A stretch of DNA of 64,000 nt from Caulobacter segnis ATCC 21756 (GTDB lineage: Bacteria; Pseudomonadota; Alphaproteobacteria; Caulobacterales; Caulobacteraceae), in NCBI RefSeq assembly GCF_000092285.1, contig NC_014100.1, positions 2,046,001-2,110,000 of the forward strand. Direction: 5' to 3'. Below the pieces are notes generated by a model. The model did no database searches. It was not told the DNA's origin and saw only the letters and a list, made by a program, of their open reading frames with translations. The position numbers and the translations under genes were made by a program. Shown piece by piece: positions 45,008 to 54,262 of this stretch. Positions within the stretch are counted from its first letter, which is position 1, and each line of letters opens with the position of its first letter.

Positions 45008-47100
45008 CCCGCTTCGTTCAGCGCCGAGACCGGCTTCCAGTCGAACAGTTCCTGCAGCATCCGCAGCGCCTGGCCGCGCGGCGAGGTGAGCTCGGGGTCA
45101 CGCGCCAGGATGAGCCGAGCGTCGTCGGCCGCGACAGCGATCAAGTCGCGGTGCGCGACGGGGTCGGCCAGGCGATAGGCGGGAAAGCCGCTCTGCTTCA
45201 GGCCCAGCGGATCACCGCCGCCGCGCAGCTCCAGGTCCCTCTCGGCGATCTCGAAGCCGTCGTCGCTGCGGCGCAGGATGTCGAGCCGCTTCTGGGCCAC
45301 TTCCGACAGCGGCGGATCGTAGAGCAGCACGCACGAGCTTTCCCGCGTCCCCCGGCCGACACGGCCGCGCAGTTGGTGCAGTTGGGCCAGGCCGAAGCGG
45401 TCGGCGTGCTCGATGACCATGATGCTGGCGTTGGGGACGTTGACCCCAACCTCGACGACCGTGGTGGCGACCAGCACGCTGACCTCGCCGTCGACGAAGC
45501 GCTGCATGACCGCGTCCTTCTCGGCCGGCGGCATCTGGCCGTGGACGAGGCCGACTCCTGGCAGATGGCGGGCGAGGTCGGCGGCGCGGTCCTCGGCCGC
45601 GCGCAGGTCGACCTTCTCGGACTCCGAGACCAGGGGGCAAATCCAGAAGGCCTGGGCGCCGCCGGCGATGGCCGCGCGTAGGCGCTCGACGATCTCGGGC
45701 ACGCGCGGCGTCGGCGCGGCGCGGGTGGCGACCGGCGTGCGGCCGGGCGGCTTCTCGTCGATGCGCGAGACGTCGAGGTCGCCGAACACCGTCAGCTCCA
45801 GAGTGCGCGGAATGGGCGTGGCCGACATGGCCAGCAGGTGGACGCCCCAGTCGACGTCGGGCGGGCCCTTGTCCTGAAGGCGGCGGCGCTCGTTGACGCC
45901 GAAGCGGTGCTGCTCGTCGATGATGGTGAGGGCCAGGGCCTTGAAGGCGACGTCGTCCTGGAAGAGCGCGTGGGTGCCGACGGCGATCTGGTGGGCTCCA
46001 TCGGCGAGGCCGGCCAGCTTGGCCGCGCGACCAGCACCCTTGTCGCGGCCGGTCAGCAGGATCACCGACAGGCCCAGCGCCGCCAGCGGCGCGGCGATGG
46101 TCTCGAAGTGCTGGCGCGCCAGGATTTCGGTCGGCGCCATCAGGGCCGACTGCAGACCTGCGCTGGCGGCGTCGGCCATGGCCAGCATGGCGACCACGGT
46201 CTTGCCCGAGCCGACGTCGCCTTGCAGCAACCGGCTCATCCGCTCGCCGGAAGCGAGGTCGCCGCGAATCTCGGACAGGCTCCGAATCTGGGCGCTGGTC
46301 AGCTTGAAGGGCAGGGCCTTTTCGGCGGCTTCCGACAGCGGTCCGCCACGAATGACGGGGCCTGGATGCGCGCGCCGGGAGGCCTTGCGCTGGGCCATGG
46401 CCAACTGGTGAGCCAGGAGCTCGTCATAGGCCAGGCGTCGGCGCGGGCGGGCCAGCGGCGACAGGTCGGCTTCGCTGGCGGGCGCATGCAACGCCGCCAG
46501 GGCCTCGCGCCAGCCGGGCAGGCGTTCGCGCTCACGCCAGGCGGCGTCCTGCCATTCCGGGAGGTCCGGCGCGCGCTCCAGCGCTTCGAGGGCGAACTTG
46601 CGGAATGTGCGTGAGGGAAGGCCGGCGGTGGCCGGATAGACGGTCTCGACATCGGGAATGTCGCCGGCGCGCTCCTCGGCGACGATGTAGTCGGGATGGG
46701 CGATCTGAAGTTCCGAGGCGAAGCCCTCAGGGCGCTCGACCTTGCCGCTGACCGCCCTGCGCGCGCCCTTCGGGTGCTGGCGCTCCAGGTGCGGACCGTG
46801 GCCCTTGAACCAGATCAGCGTCAGGAACCCCGTCCCGTCCCAGGCGCGGATCTTCCAGGGCTGCCCCAGGCGATGCGGCGGCTGGTGGGTGTCGATGGTG
46901 ACCACGAAGGTCTGCACCTGGCCCTCGACCGCCTGGTCGACCGTCGTGACGCTCCGGCGGATCAGGCCCGTGGGGGCGGTGAACAGAACGTCGCGCACGA
47001 TCGGCCCGGCCAGCTTCTCAAGCAGCGGCGCGACGCGCGGGCCCACGCCCTTGAGCGTGGACACCGAGGTGAACAGGGGAAAGAGAATCTCCGGGCGCAT
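45004..47100 (-). CDS. recG: ATP-dependent DNA helicase RecG
   Basis: Regresses stalled replication forks and branch-migrates Holliday junctions. The 698-residue protein has the wedge domain (LKGVGPRVAPLLEKLAG), Walker A LLQGDVGSGKTVVAMLAM, DEQH box LTIIDEQHRFGV, MSATPIPRTLELTVFGDLDVS, and HGQMPPAEKD with VLVATTVVEVGVNVPNAS and QLRGRVGRG from helicase motifs IV-VI. Length and order are normal. The start MRPEILFPLF is standard for alphaproteobacteria. Confidence 0.96.
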   Translation of the reverse strand: MRPEILFPLFTSVSTLKGVGPRVAPLLEKLAGPIVRDVLFTAPTGLIRRSVTTVDQAVEGQVQTFVVTIDTHQPPHRLGQPWKIRAWDGTGFLTLIWFKGHGPHLERQHPKGARRAVSGKVERPEGFASELQIAHPDYIVAEERAGDIPDVETVYPATAGLPSRTFRKFALEALERAPDLPEWQDAAWRERERLPGWREALAALHAPASEADLSPLARPRRRLAYDELLAHQLAMAQRKASRRAHPGPVIRGGPLSEAAEKALPFKLTSAQIRSLSEIRGDLASGERMSRLLQGDVGSGKTVVAMLAMADAASAGLQSALMAPTEILARQHFETIAAPLAALGLSVILLTGRDKGAGRAAKLAGLADGAHQIAVGTHALFQDDVAFKALALTIIDEQHRFGVNERRRLQDKGPPDVDWGVHLLAMSATPIPRTLELTVFGDLDVSRIDEKPPGRTPVATRAAPTPRVPEIVERLRAAIAGGAQAFWICPLVSESEKVDLRAAEDRAADLARHLPGVGLVHGQMPPAEKDAVMQRFVDGEVSVLVATTVVEVGVNVPNASIMVIEHADRFGLAQLHQLRGRVGRGTRESSCVLLYDPPLSEVAQKRLDILRRSDDGFEIAERDLELRGGGDPLGLKQSGFPAYRLADPVAHRDLIAVAADDARLILARDPELTSPRGQALRMLQELFDWKPVSALNEAG

Positions 47101-47146
47101 GCCTCGCGACCTTAGCCGCCCACGCGCCCGTCCGCAGCCACCGGCC

Positions 47147-47449
47147 TTAGTCGGCCTTGTTCATGACCGGCTGCAGGGCGATCACGATGTCGGAATACTC
47201 ATCCGCGCGCGAGGCGCCCGAGACGTTCAGACGGGTGTAGAGCCAGGTCGCGCCGTGACGGGCGTAGGCTTCAGACCAGCGGTTCTTGGCGTCGACGAGG
47301 TTGTTGGCCTCGCCCGCGAAGACCACAGTCCCCTTGGAGTCCAGATAGACGTAGTTGCCGGCGATCGTGGTCGCCGGGTCGCCGTTGTCGGCGAGCTTGT
47401 AGCGGTAGACGGCGCCGGAGGCGCCCTTGAGTTCGATGTAAGGCTTCAC
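47147..47449 (-). CDS. Conserved small hypothetical protein
   Basis: A 100-residue protein starting at a GTG (VKPYIELKGASGAVYRYKL) that follows GAGGACAGC. The beta-rich N-terminus suggests a small barrel; LVDAKNRWSEAYARHGATWLYTRLNV is helical. I recall similar small alphaproteobacterial proteins without known function. The frame extends to 47527 but that part lacks a ribosome site. It lies between recG and an ABC transporter operon, both on this strand. Confidence 0.65.
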   Translation of the reverse strand: MKPYIELKGASGAVYRYKLADNGDPATTIAGNYVYLDSKGTVVFAGEANNLVDAKNRWSEAYARHGATWLYTRLNVSGASRADEYSDIVIALQPVMNKAD

Positions 47450-47531
47450 GCTGTCCTCGCCATGGGAAACACTCGGCGTAGACGCACAGGTCGTGAAGCG
47501 TCCCGTGGGCCAAATTATGGCTACCAAAGAA

Positions 47532-48269
47532 CTACTGCAACACGCCCGATCTGGCCAGGAAACGCCGCGTCCGCTCCTCGCGCGGCGAGGCGAGAAGCGA
47601 GCGTGAAGGTCCTTGCTCCACGATCACGCCGCCGTCCATGAAAATCGTACGGTCCGCGACATCGCGCGCGAAATCCATCTGGTGGGTGACGATGATCATG
47701 GTCCGGCGCTCGACCGCCAGATCGCGGATCACCGCCAGGACCTCGCCCACCAGTTCGGGGTCGAGCGCCGAGGTCGGCTCGTCGAACAGGATGACCTCGG
47801 GATCCATGGCCAGCGCCCGGGCGATGGCGCAGCGCTGCTGTTGGCCGCCGGACAGGGCGGACGGATAGGCGTTGGCGCGATCCGAAAGGCCGACCTTCTC
47901 CAGCATCGCCAGGCCCTTGGCGCGCGCTTCGGCGGGCGGCGTCTTGCGGACCACGATCGGGCCTTCGATGACGTTCTCCAGCGCCGTGCGGTGCGGGAAA
48001 AGGTTGAAGCCCTGGAAGACGAAGCCGACCCGGCCGTTCAGGGTCTTGGCGAGCGGGGACTTGCCGCCGGCCGTGACGCCCGCGATCGTCAGCGCGCCGT
48101 CGTTCAGGGCCTCCAGCCCCGCCAGGCAGCGCAGCAGGGTGCTCTTGCCCGAGCCGCTGGGGCCGATGATCGCCACCACCTCGCCCGGCGAGACCGTGAG
48201 GTCGACACCCGCCAGAACAGGGGTGTCGCCGAAGCTCTTCTTCAGGCCCTTGGCGTCGATCGCGCTCAT
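47532..48269 (-). CDS. Polar amino-acid ABC transporter, ATP-binding protein
   Basis: A 245-residue ABC ATPase: Walker A IIGPSGSGKSTLLRC, Q-loop VFQGFNLFPHRTALEN, signature LSGGQQQRCAIARAL, Walker B VILFDEPTSALDPE and H-loop IIVTHQMDFA. The pattern is that of the GlnQ/TcyC polar amino-acid family. The ATG overlaps the permease stop (ATGA), and the third operon gene is the binding lipoprotein. Cystine or another polar amino acid is likely. Confidence 0.93.
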   Translation of the reverse strand: MSAIDAKGLKKSFGDTPVLAGVDLTVSPGEVVAIIGPSGSGKSTLLRCLAGLEALNDGALTIAGVTAGGKSPLAKTLNGRVGFVFQGFNLFPHRTALENVIEGPIVVRKTPPAEARAKGLAMLEKVGLSDRANAYPSALSGGQQQRCAIARALAMDPEVILFDEPTSALDPELVGEVLAVIRDLAVERRTMIIVTHQMDFARDVADRTIFMDGGVIVEQGPSRSLLASPREERTRRFLARSGVLQ

Positions 48270-48925
48270 CGACGGCCCTCCGAGGCGCGGCGCTCCAGGC
48301 GGTGCTGGCCCGCGGCCAGCACCGTGGAGACGATCCAGTAGATGGCCGCCGCGGCCAGATACATCGTGAAGATCTCGTAGGTCCGGGCGGTGATCAGCTG
48401 GGTCTGGCGGAACAGTTCCGGCACCTGGATGGTGGCGGCCAGGGAGGTGTCCTTGACCAGGCTGATGAAGCTGTTCGACAGCGGCGCGACGGCGGTGCGG
48501 GCGGCCTGGGGCAGGATCACGCGCCGCAGAGTCTGGCCCCGGCTCATGCCCAGGACCGTCGCGGCCTCCCACTGGCCCTTGTCGACGGCCGCGATGGCGC
48601 TGCGCAGGATCTCGCAGGCGTAGGCGGCGACGTTCAGCGAGAAGCCGATCCCGGCGGCCACCAGAGCTGGCATCTCGATCCCGAACTGCGGCAGGCCGTA
48701 ATAGATCAGGAACAGCTGAACCAGCAGCGGCGTGCCTCGGAACGCCGAGACGTAGACGCCGGCGGGCCAACGCAGCAGCGGCGTCCGCGACAGGCGCATG
48801 AGGGCCAGGCCAAAGCCCAGCACGACGCCGACGCCCATGCCGATGACGCTGAGCAGGACGGTGTAGCCCGCCCCCTTCAGCAGCAGCGGCGCGGACTGGC
48901 GCAGAAGATCAAGGCCGGTGTCCAT
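48266..48925 (-). CDS. Polar amino-acid ABC transporter, permease
   Basis: A 219-residue HisM/GlnP-type permease with several membrane helices. The EAA-loop region reads EAATVLGMSRGQTLRRVILPQAARTAVAPLSN, and AFRGTPLLVQLFLIYYGLPQFGI is a family signature. The start MDTGLDLLRQSAPLL lies two bases after the stop of the binding-protein gene; upstream in-frame codons overlap that gene. A single permease suggests a homodimer. Confidence 0.92.
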   Translation of the reverse strand: MDTGLDLLRQSAPLLLKGAGYTVLLSVIGMGVGVVLGFGLALMRLSRTPLLRWPAGVYVSAFRGTPLLVQLFLIYYGLPQFGIEMPALVAAGIGFSLNVAAYACEILRSAIAAVDKGQWEAATVLGMSRGQTLRRVILPQAARTAVAPLSNSFISLVKDTSLAATIQVPELFRQTQLITARTYEIFTMYLAAAAIYWIVSTVLAAGQHRLERRASEGRR

Positions 48926-48927
48926 GC

Positions 48928-49713
48928 CTACCGGGTGACGTCCATGCCGAACCATTGCTGCGACATCGCCGAAAGCTTGCCGCTGGCGCGCAGGGCGTCG
49001 ATCGCCTGGTCGATGATGACCTTGAGCGCCGCGTCCTTCTTCATGGCCACGCCCGCGCCCTGAGCCGCGAAGGGCGGGCCGGAGGCCACGAACTCGGGCG
49101 AGGTCTTGACGAAGTCGGCGGCGACCAGGCGATCGTTCAGCACGGCGTCGATGCGACCCGCCTTCAGGTCCTGGTACTTGGTCGGGTCGTCGTCATAGGT
49201 GCGCACGTCGGCTGTCGGCACATTGGCGCGGAGCCACTGCTCGTAGTTGGTGCCGAGGCCCACGCCGACCTTCTTGCCGGCCAATTCGTCAGGGTTGCTG
49301 GGGCCGGGCTTGGCCTTCAGCGTGATGATCTGGATGCCCGAGATCGTATAGGGCTCGGAGAAGTCGTACTTGTCCTTGCGGTCGGGGGTGATGGTGATCT
49401 GGTTGATCACGACGTCGACGCGGCCCGATTCCAGCGCGCCCAGCAGGCCGGCGAATGGTGCGGGACGGAACTCCGGCTTCAGGCCCAGCTGCGCGGCCAG
49501 CGCCTTGGCGAAGTCGACCTCGAAGCCGGTCAGCTGGCCGTCGGCGCCTTGGAAGTTGAAAGGCGGATAGGTGCCTTCCAGACCGATGCGCAGCGTCCCC
49601 GACGCCTTGATCCGGTCCCAGCCGCTGACGTCGCTGTCGGGCTTCTTGCCGCAAGCGGCGAGCAGGGCGAGGCCGAGGCCGGAAATGACGGCGCGGCGGG
49701 CGGGGAATCGCAT
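48928..49713 (-). CDS. Amino-acid-binding lipoprotein of an ABC transporter
   Basis: A 261-residue type-3 periplasmic binding protein. The signal peptide ends in a lipobox LLAACG, so it is a lipoprotein. SGTLRIGLEGTYPPFNFQGADGQLTGFEVDFAKALA and FAGLLGALESGRVDVVINQITITPDR match the cystine/FliY-TcyA group. LAGKKVGVGLGTNYEQWL lies in the second lobe. It is the first gene of the operon with permease and ATPase. Confidence 0.92.
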   Translation of the reverse strand: MRFPARRAVISGLGLALLAACGKKPDSDVSGWDRIKASGTLRIGLEGTYPPFNFQGADGQLTGFEVDFAKALAAQLGLKPEFRPAPFAGLLGALESGRVDVVINQITITPDRKDKYDFSEPYTISGIQIITLKAKPGPSNPDELAGKKVGVGLGTNYEQWLRANVPTADVRTYDDDPTKYQDLKAGRIDAVLNDRLVAADFVKTSPEFVASGPPFAAQGAGVAMKKDAALKVIIDQAIDALRASGKLSAMSQQWFGMDVTR

Positions 49714-49814
49714 CGAACAGACCCTTGGGCGAAACACTCTCGCGCAGTTCTATACGGGCGCGCGCGGTTCGCCAGTCCGAACGCGCGTCGCGCCGCGGCG
49801 GAGACGCAAGACGT

Positions 49815-51017
49815 CTAGCGCTTGCGCACGAACACCGTACCGGCCGAATAGCCGGCGCCGAAACTGCAGATCAGACCCGTCTCGCCCGGCTTGAAGTCGT
49901 CATTGGCCGTGTGGAAGGCGATGATCGAGCCGGCCGAGCTGGTGTTGGCGTATTCGTCCAGGATAATGACGTTCTCGCCGGGCGCCGGGTCGCGACCCAG
50001 CACCTTGCGGCCGATCATCTCGTTCATGTTGATGTTGGCCTGGTGCAGCCACAGGCGCTTCAGGGTCGACGGATCAAGACCCAGGTCCTGAGCGTGCTCG
50101 ACGATCATCTCGCTGACCATCGGCACCACCTCGCGGAACACCTTGCGGCCTTCCTGGACGAACAGCTTGTCCTTGGCGTCGATCCCTTCCGGGGCGGCGC
50201 GGTTCAGGAAGCCGAAGTTGTTGCGGATGTTGTTCGAGAACTGGGTCTTCAGGCGCGTGCCCAGGATTTCCCACCCGTCCTTGGCCTGGTCCGCGTCCTC
50301 GATGATCACGGCGGTCGCCACGTCGCCGAAGATGAAGTGGCTGTCGCGATCCTTGAAGTTCAGGTGGCCCGAGCAGATCTCGGGATTGACCATCAGCACC
50401 GCTTTGGCGCTGCCGCTGGTGACGAAGTCGGCGGCGGTCTTGATCCCGAAGGTCGCCGAGGAGCAGGCGACGTTCATGTCGAAGGCGAAGCCCTCGATGC
50501 CCAGGGCCTGCTGGACCTCGATGGCCATGGCGGGGTAGGCGCGCTGCATGTTCGAGGCGGCGCAGATCACCGCGCCGATCTCGCTGACAGGTTTGCCCCA
50601 GCGTTCAATCGCCTGCTTGGCGGCTTCGACAGCCATCTCGGCCAGGATCGAGATTTCGTCGTTCGGTCGCTCGGGGATGATCGGGCGCATGATCTCGGGA
50701 TCGATGATCCCGGTCTTATTCATCACGAAGCGCGATTTGATGCCCGAGGCCTTCTCGATGAACTCGGGCGAGGAGGGCGCGAGGGCCACAATCTCGCCGG
50801 CCGCGATGGCCTCGGCGTTGGCGGTGTTGAAGCGCTCGACGAAGGTGTTGAAGGCCTCGACCAGCTCGGCGTTGGAGATGCTGTGAGGCGGGGTGAACAG
50901 CCCCGTGGCGGCGATGACGGCTTGCGGCAAGACGACGGTCCCGATGATACGCGCGAGCCTCTTCCGGTCTTCAGGCGGGCTCGCGTTCTGACGTTTGTTT
51001 GACGCCGTAGATAGCAT
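49815..51017 (-). CDS. Beta-ketoacyl-ACP synthase III family protein
   Basis: A FabH-like thiolase-fold enzyme of about 400 residues. The Cys-His-Asn triad is intact: NVACSSATFG, LHQANINMNEMIG and EYANTSSAGS. Such FabH paralogues make beta-ketoacyl products in specialised lipid or branched-chain synthesis; they are longer than housekeeping FabH (~320 aa) because of inserts such as ERFNTANAEAIAAGE. The start is uncertain: MLSTASNKRQ at 51017 is used, but homology begins near VVLPQAVIAATGLF, where a TTG could serve. It stands alone between two unrelated units. Confidence 0.85.
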   Translation of the reverse strand: MLSTASNKRQNASPPEDRKRLARIIGTVVLPQAVIAATGLFTPPHSISNAELVEAFNTFVERFNTANAEAIAAGEIVALAPSSPEFIEKASGIKSRFVMNKTGIIDPEIMRPIIPERPNDEISILAEMAVEAAKQAIERWGKPVSEIGAVICAASNMQRAYPAMAIEVQQALGIEGFAFDMNVACSSATFGIKTAADFVTSGSAKAVLMVNPEICSGHLNFKDRDSHFIFGDVATAVIIEDADQAKDGWEILGTRLKTQFSNNIRNNFGFLNRAAPEGIDAKDKLFVQEGRKVFREVVPMVSEMIVEHAQDLGLDPSTLKRLWLHQANINMNEMIGRKVLGRDPAPGENVIILDEYANTSSAGSIIAFHTANDDFKPGETGLICSFGAGYSAGTVFVRKR

Positions 51018-51167
51018 GGAAGACGGCCCCGTCATCCAGCGCCTTTTCCACTTCGACACGCAATGGCCCCAAACGGGACCGTGAACCGCCGCATGCCCGC
51101 CGCGTTATGCGCTTAGCCCTAGGCTGGCTGAGGGAGCAAAGAGTAAGCGTAGAATAGGAGTATAACA

Positions 51168-51698
51168 ATGAAGACTCTCATCGCTGCCACCCTGGTCGCC
51201 GGTTCGGTCGTCGCGGCCCCCATGTTCGCTCAAGCTCAGAATTCGACGGACGTCTATGGTTCGGTCAACTACGGCCAAACTCGGACGCGTGGCGCCGACA
51301 CCGGTGCTATTCAAGGGCGCGTGGGCGCCAAGTTTACGCCTAATTTTGGCGTCGAGGGCGAGTTGGCCGGCGGCGTGGACGGCGACACCGTCTACGCGCC
51401 CGGCGCCGCCAAGGTGAAGATGGAGCATCAGGCCGCCGCCTATGCGGTCGGTTATCTGCCGGTGACCCCCAATCTCGACCTGCTGGCCCGCGTCGGCTAC
51501 GGCACGACCAAGTTCGAGACCAAGAACCCCGCCGCGACCAACTTCGACGGCAGCCGCGAAAGCTGGAACTACGGCGTCGGCGCCGAATACAAGATGGATG
51601 GCAAGAATAGCATCCGCGCCGACTGGACCAAGTCCGAATACACCAAGAGCGACCTGAGCTCGAACACCGTGTCGGTCGGCTACGTCCGCCACTTCTAG
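51168..51698 (+). CDS. Small outer-membrane beta-barrel protein
   Basis: A 176-residue protein with a signal peptide (MKTLIAATLVAGSVVAAPMFAQAQ) and alternating beta strands ending in VGYVRHF, a Bam recognition-like C-terminus. It resembles the OmpA-like/OMP_b-brl porin-family proteins. NYGQTRTRGADTGAIQGRVGAKFTPNFGVEGELAGG has the ExxLGY-barrel character of small adhesin or structural barrels. AGGAG lies 8 nt before the ATG, and a strong terminator follows, so it is monocistronic and probably highly expressed. No specific function assigned. Confidence 0.82.
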   Translation: MKTLIAATLVAGSVVAAPMFAQAQNSTDVYGSVNYGQTRTRGADTGAIQGRVGAKFTPNFGVEGELAGGVDGDTVYAPGAAKVKMEHQAAAYAVGYLPVTPNLDLLARVGYGTTKFETKNPAATNFDGSRESWNYGVGAEYKMDGKNSIRADWTKSEYTKSDLSSNTVSVGYVRHF

Positions 51699-51723
51699 CC
51701 CTGATCGCATAGTTCCGAGAGAG

Positions 51724-51756
51724 CGGCGCGTCCTTCGGGGCGCGCCGTTTTCTTTT
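51724..51756 (+). terminator. Intrinsic terminator with UUCG tetraloop
   Basis: 10-bp stem (51724-51733 with 51738-51747, one G-U pair) closed by TTCG, followed by TTTTCTTTT. Textbook form. Confidence 0.9.
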
Positions 51757-51843
51757 GCCCAGAAGGGCGAGCCTCACGCTTGACGCAGGCCCTTCGCGCC
51801 CTCCAATCTAAACAATAATAAGATAAAGGGAGGCGCGTCGGAC

Positions 51844-52227
51844 TTGGACAAGGCGCTATTGATTCAGTTGGGCGGCTCCGTACTGGCCGTCGCCTTGCTG
51901 GTGGCGGTCGCGGCCTGGCTGGGCGCGGCGCGGCCCACGCCGCCGCTGGACGCCGAGGCTGCTCGAGCCCTATTGGCCGAAGAATTTCCCGATCAAACGC
52001 CGAACGCCGTCTGGATCGCCGCCGATGGGGCGGGCCTGATCGCTCGCGCGCGGGACGAGGCGCTGGTGATTTGGCGGCGCGGCGACAGCTATGTGGCTCG
52101 GGAAGCGCCCTGGAGCGCGATCGCGGCTGTTCGTCCGAGCAAGGGGCGTCTTCCCCTTCGCTTAGGCGATGGCCGTCCCGTCTTCGCCGTGATCGACGAC
52201 GTCTGGCCGCCCAAGGAGCTCGCCTGA
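51844..52227 (+). CDS. Small membrane-anchored hypothetical protein
   Basis: A 127-residue protein from a TTG start (no in-frame ATG is available; GGGAGG lies about 10 nt upstream). One N-terminal helix (IQLGGSVLAVALLVAVAAWLG) is followed by a cytoplasmic or periplasmic beta-rich domain, EALVIWRRGDSYVAREAPW. I do not recognise the family. Its stop shares a base with the start of the hydroxylase gene (TGATG), so the two are co-translated and may act together in the membrane. Confidence 0.6.
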   Translation: MDKALLIQLGGSVLAVALLVAVAAWLGAARPTPPLDAEAARALLAEEFPDQTPNAVWIAADGAGLIARARDEALVIWRRGDSYVAREAPWSAIAAVRPSKGRLPLRLGDGRPVFAVIDDVWPPKELA

Positions 52228-53147
52228 TGCTGACCGCGCCCTTCGACCCTGTTCAGCTGGCGATCCCGTTCTTCGTCCTCGCCATCGTGCTGGAAATCCT
52301 GCTGGGCCGGTTCGGCAGGGCCAAAGCCAACTACGAGACACGCGACACCGCCATGTCCTTGAGCATGGGGCTCGGCAGCACGGTGGCGGGGATCCTGTTC
52401 GGCGGCGTGGTGTTCGCCGCCACGGTCTGGGTCTGGAATCACCGGATCTTCACGATCCCGATGACGGCGGTCTGGGCCTGGGTGGCGGTCTTCCTGCTGG
52501 AAGACCTGACCTACTACTGGTTCCACCGCATCGCCCACGAGCGAAGGATCTGGTGGGCCAGCCACGTCAATCACCACACCTCGACCCACTACAATCTCTC
52601 GACCGCGCTGCGACAGACCTGGACGGGCGGTGTGGCGGGGACGTGGCTCCTGTGGCTGCCGCTGTCGTTCGTCGGCTTCCCGCCGGCCATGGTGGCGATC
52701 CAGAAGGGCGTTAGCCTCGTCTATCAATTCTGGATCCACACCGAGGCGATCAAGCGCATGCCGCGCTGGTTCGAGGCGGTGTTCAATACGCCCTCGCATC
52801 ACCGCGTGCACCACGCCCGTAACGCCCGCTATCTGGACGCCAATTACGCCGGCATCCTGATCATCTGGGACCGTCTCTTCGGCACCTTTATCCCTGAGAC
52901 CGACGAGGAGCCTTGCCGCTATGGCACGGTGAAGAACCTCGGCAACTTCAACCTGCTGCACAACGTCTTCCACGAGTGGATCGGGATCGGCCGTGACGTG
53001 GCCGGGGCGAAGTCCCCGCGCGAGGTGATTGGCTACGTGTTCGGTCCGCCCGGCTGGAGCCCCGACGGCTCGCGCGACACCTCCCATACGCTGAAGGCCA
53101 AATGGCGGGCGCGGACCGAGCGCGAGACGCAAGCGCCGCCGCAATAA
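52227..53147 (+). CDS. Sterol desaturase / fatty-acid hydroxylase family protein
   Basis: A 306-residue membrane di-iron enzyme. Four or so helices and the three His boxes are present: HRIAHE, HVNHH and HHRVHH. The family hydroxylates or desaturates sterols, carotenoids, ceramides or alkylglycerols; LLEDLTYYWFHRIAHERRIWWASHVNHHTSTHYN is strongly conserved with bacterial members of unknown substrate. Coupled to the small membrane protein by TGATG. The longer upstream frame overlaps that gene and is not used. Confidence 0.88.
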   Translation: MLTAPFDPVQLAIPFFVLAIVLEILLGRFGRAKANYETRDTAMSLSMGLGSTVAGILFGGVVFAATVWVWNHRIFTIPMTAVWAWVAVFLLEDLTYYWFHRIAHERRIWWASHVNHHTSTHYNLSTALRQTWTGGVAGTWLLWLPLSFVGFPPAMVAIQKGVSLVYQFWIHTEAIKRMPRWFEAVFNTPSHHRVHHARNARYLDANYAGILIIWDRLFGTFIPETDEEPCRYGTVKNLGNFNLLHNVFHEWIGIGRDVAGAKSPREVIGYVFGPPGWSPDGSRDTSHTLKAKWRARTERETQAPPQ

Positions 53148-53216
53148 AGCCTTACTGCGCCGTGCTGATCTTGGGTTGAGTGGCGTTCTCCCCCGAAGCT
53201 TGCACGGAGCGTTCCG

Positions 53217-54260
53217 ATGCCTCGGTTCCTGGGCCTGCTGCTGGCGGGCCTGATCGTCGTCATGTCCGCGCCAACAACCCGCGCCGAAGTCCGCGATTTC
53301 ACGGTCGCGTCCAAGGCGTTCGAGGGTAACAAGCTGGGCCTTAGCGGCCAGCGGCGCGTGCGGGCCTATTTGCCGGCCGGTTATGAGACCTCAGGCCGCC
53401 GCTATCCGGTCATCTACTTTCTGCACAACCTTTTCGAGGACGAGAAGGTCGCCTTTGACCGCGATGGATTCGCCGCGCTGCTCGACCAGGCGATCGCGGC
53501 CAAGGCGATACCGCCCGTCATCGTGGTGGCGGCCGATTTCAGCACGCCGCTGGGCAGTTCGATCTACACCAGCTCGCCGGTGACGGGGCGGTGGGACGAT
53601 TTCCTGGCCGTGGAGTTGGTGGGCTGGACCGACAAGACGTTCCGCACCCTGGCGCGGCGCGACAGTCGTGGTCTCGCGGGAGATCGGATGGGAGGATACG
53701 GCGCGATCGCGATGGGCATGCGTCATGCAGACGTGTTCGGCGCGGTCTATGCGCTGCATCCCGTCGGCGCGGGTCCTGGCCTGCAACCGATGTTGTCACG
53801 GCCGAACTTCGCGCGGCTGCAGAACGCCAAGTCGCTGGACGATCTGAAGGGGGATGGGTTCTCGCAGCTGTTCACCGCGATCTTCCAGGCGCATCTGCCC
53901 AATCCCGACAAGCCGCCGCTCTATGTCGATCTGCCGGCGCGACAGGTGGACGGGAGGCTGGAGATCGACACGCGGCAGCTCGCGCGGCTCTTCGAGAGCT
54001 TTCCCCTCGATCGCCAGGTCCAGCGGCACGCGGACGCCTTGAAAACCCTGCGTGGTCTGAAGTTCGATTGGGGCCGCAACGACCCCAACCCCGACCACGT
54101 CATTTCCGATCAGGCGCTGTCGCGCATGCTGACCGAGTTCGGCGTGCCGCACGAGGCCGAGGAATATGTCGGGGGCTGGGGGGATCGCACGTGGGGCGAG
54201 ACCGGGCGGGTCTATACCGCCATGCTCCCGTTCTTCGCTCGCACCCTGGTGGTGGACTAG
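53217..54260 (+). CDS. Esterase-D-like secreted protein lacking catalytic Ser and His
   Basis: A 347-residue protein with a signal peptide (LGLLLAGLIVVMSAPTTRA) and an alpha/beta-hydrolase fold like esterase D/antigen 85 proteins: RVRAYLPAGYETSGRRYPVIYFLHN, DLFGAVYALHP-type region. At the nucleophile elbow, where the family has G-x-SMGG, the sequence is GDRMGG with Arg157 in place of Ser. The late His position reads GGWGDRTW rather than GGH. It therefore looks catalytically inactive. DNA at the elbow reads cleanly, with no frameshift. Function unknown. Confidence 0.75.
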   Translation: MPRFLGLLLAGLIVVMSAPTTRAEVRDFTVASKAFEGNKLGLSGQRRVRAYLPAGYETSGRRYPVIYFLHNLFEDEKVAFDRDGFAALLDQAIAAKAIPPVIVVAADFSTPLGSSIYTSSPVTGRWDDFLAVELVGWTDKTFRTLARRDSRGLAGDRMGGYGAIAMGMRHADVFGAVYALHPVGAGPGLQPMLSRPNFARLQNAKSLDDLKGDGFSQLFTAIFQAHLPNPDKPPLYVDLPARQVDGRLEIDTRQLARLFESFPLDRQVQRHADALKTLRGLKFDWGRNDPNPDHVISDQALSRMLTEFGVPHEAEEYVGGWGDRTWGETGRVYTAMLPFFARTLVVD

Positions 54261-54262
54261 GC

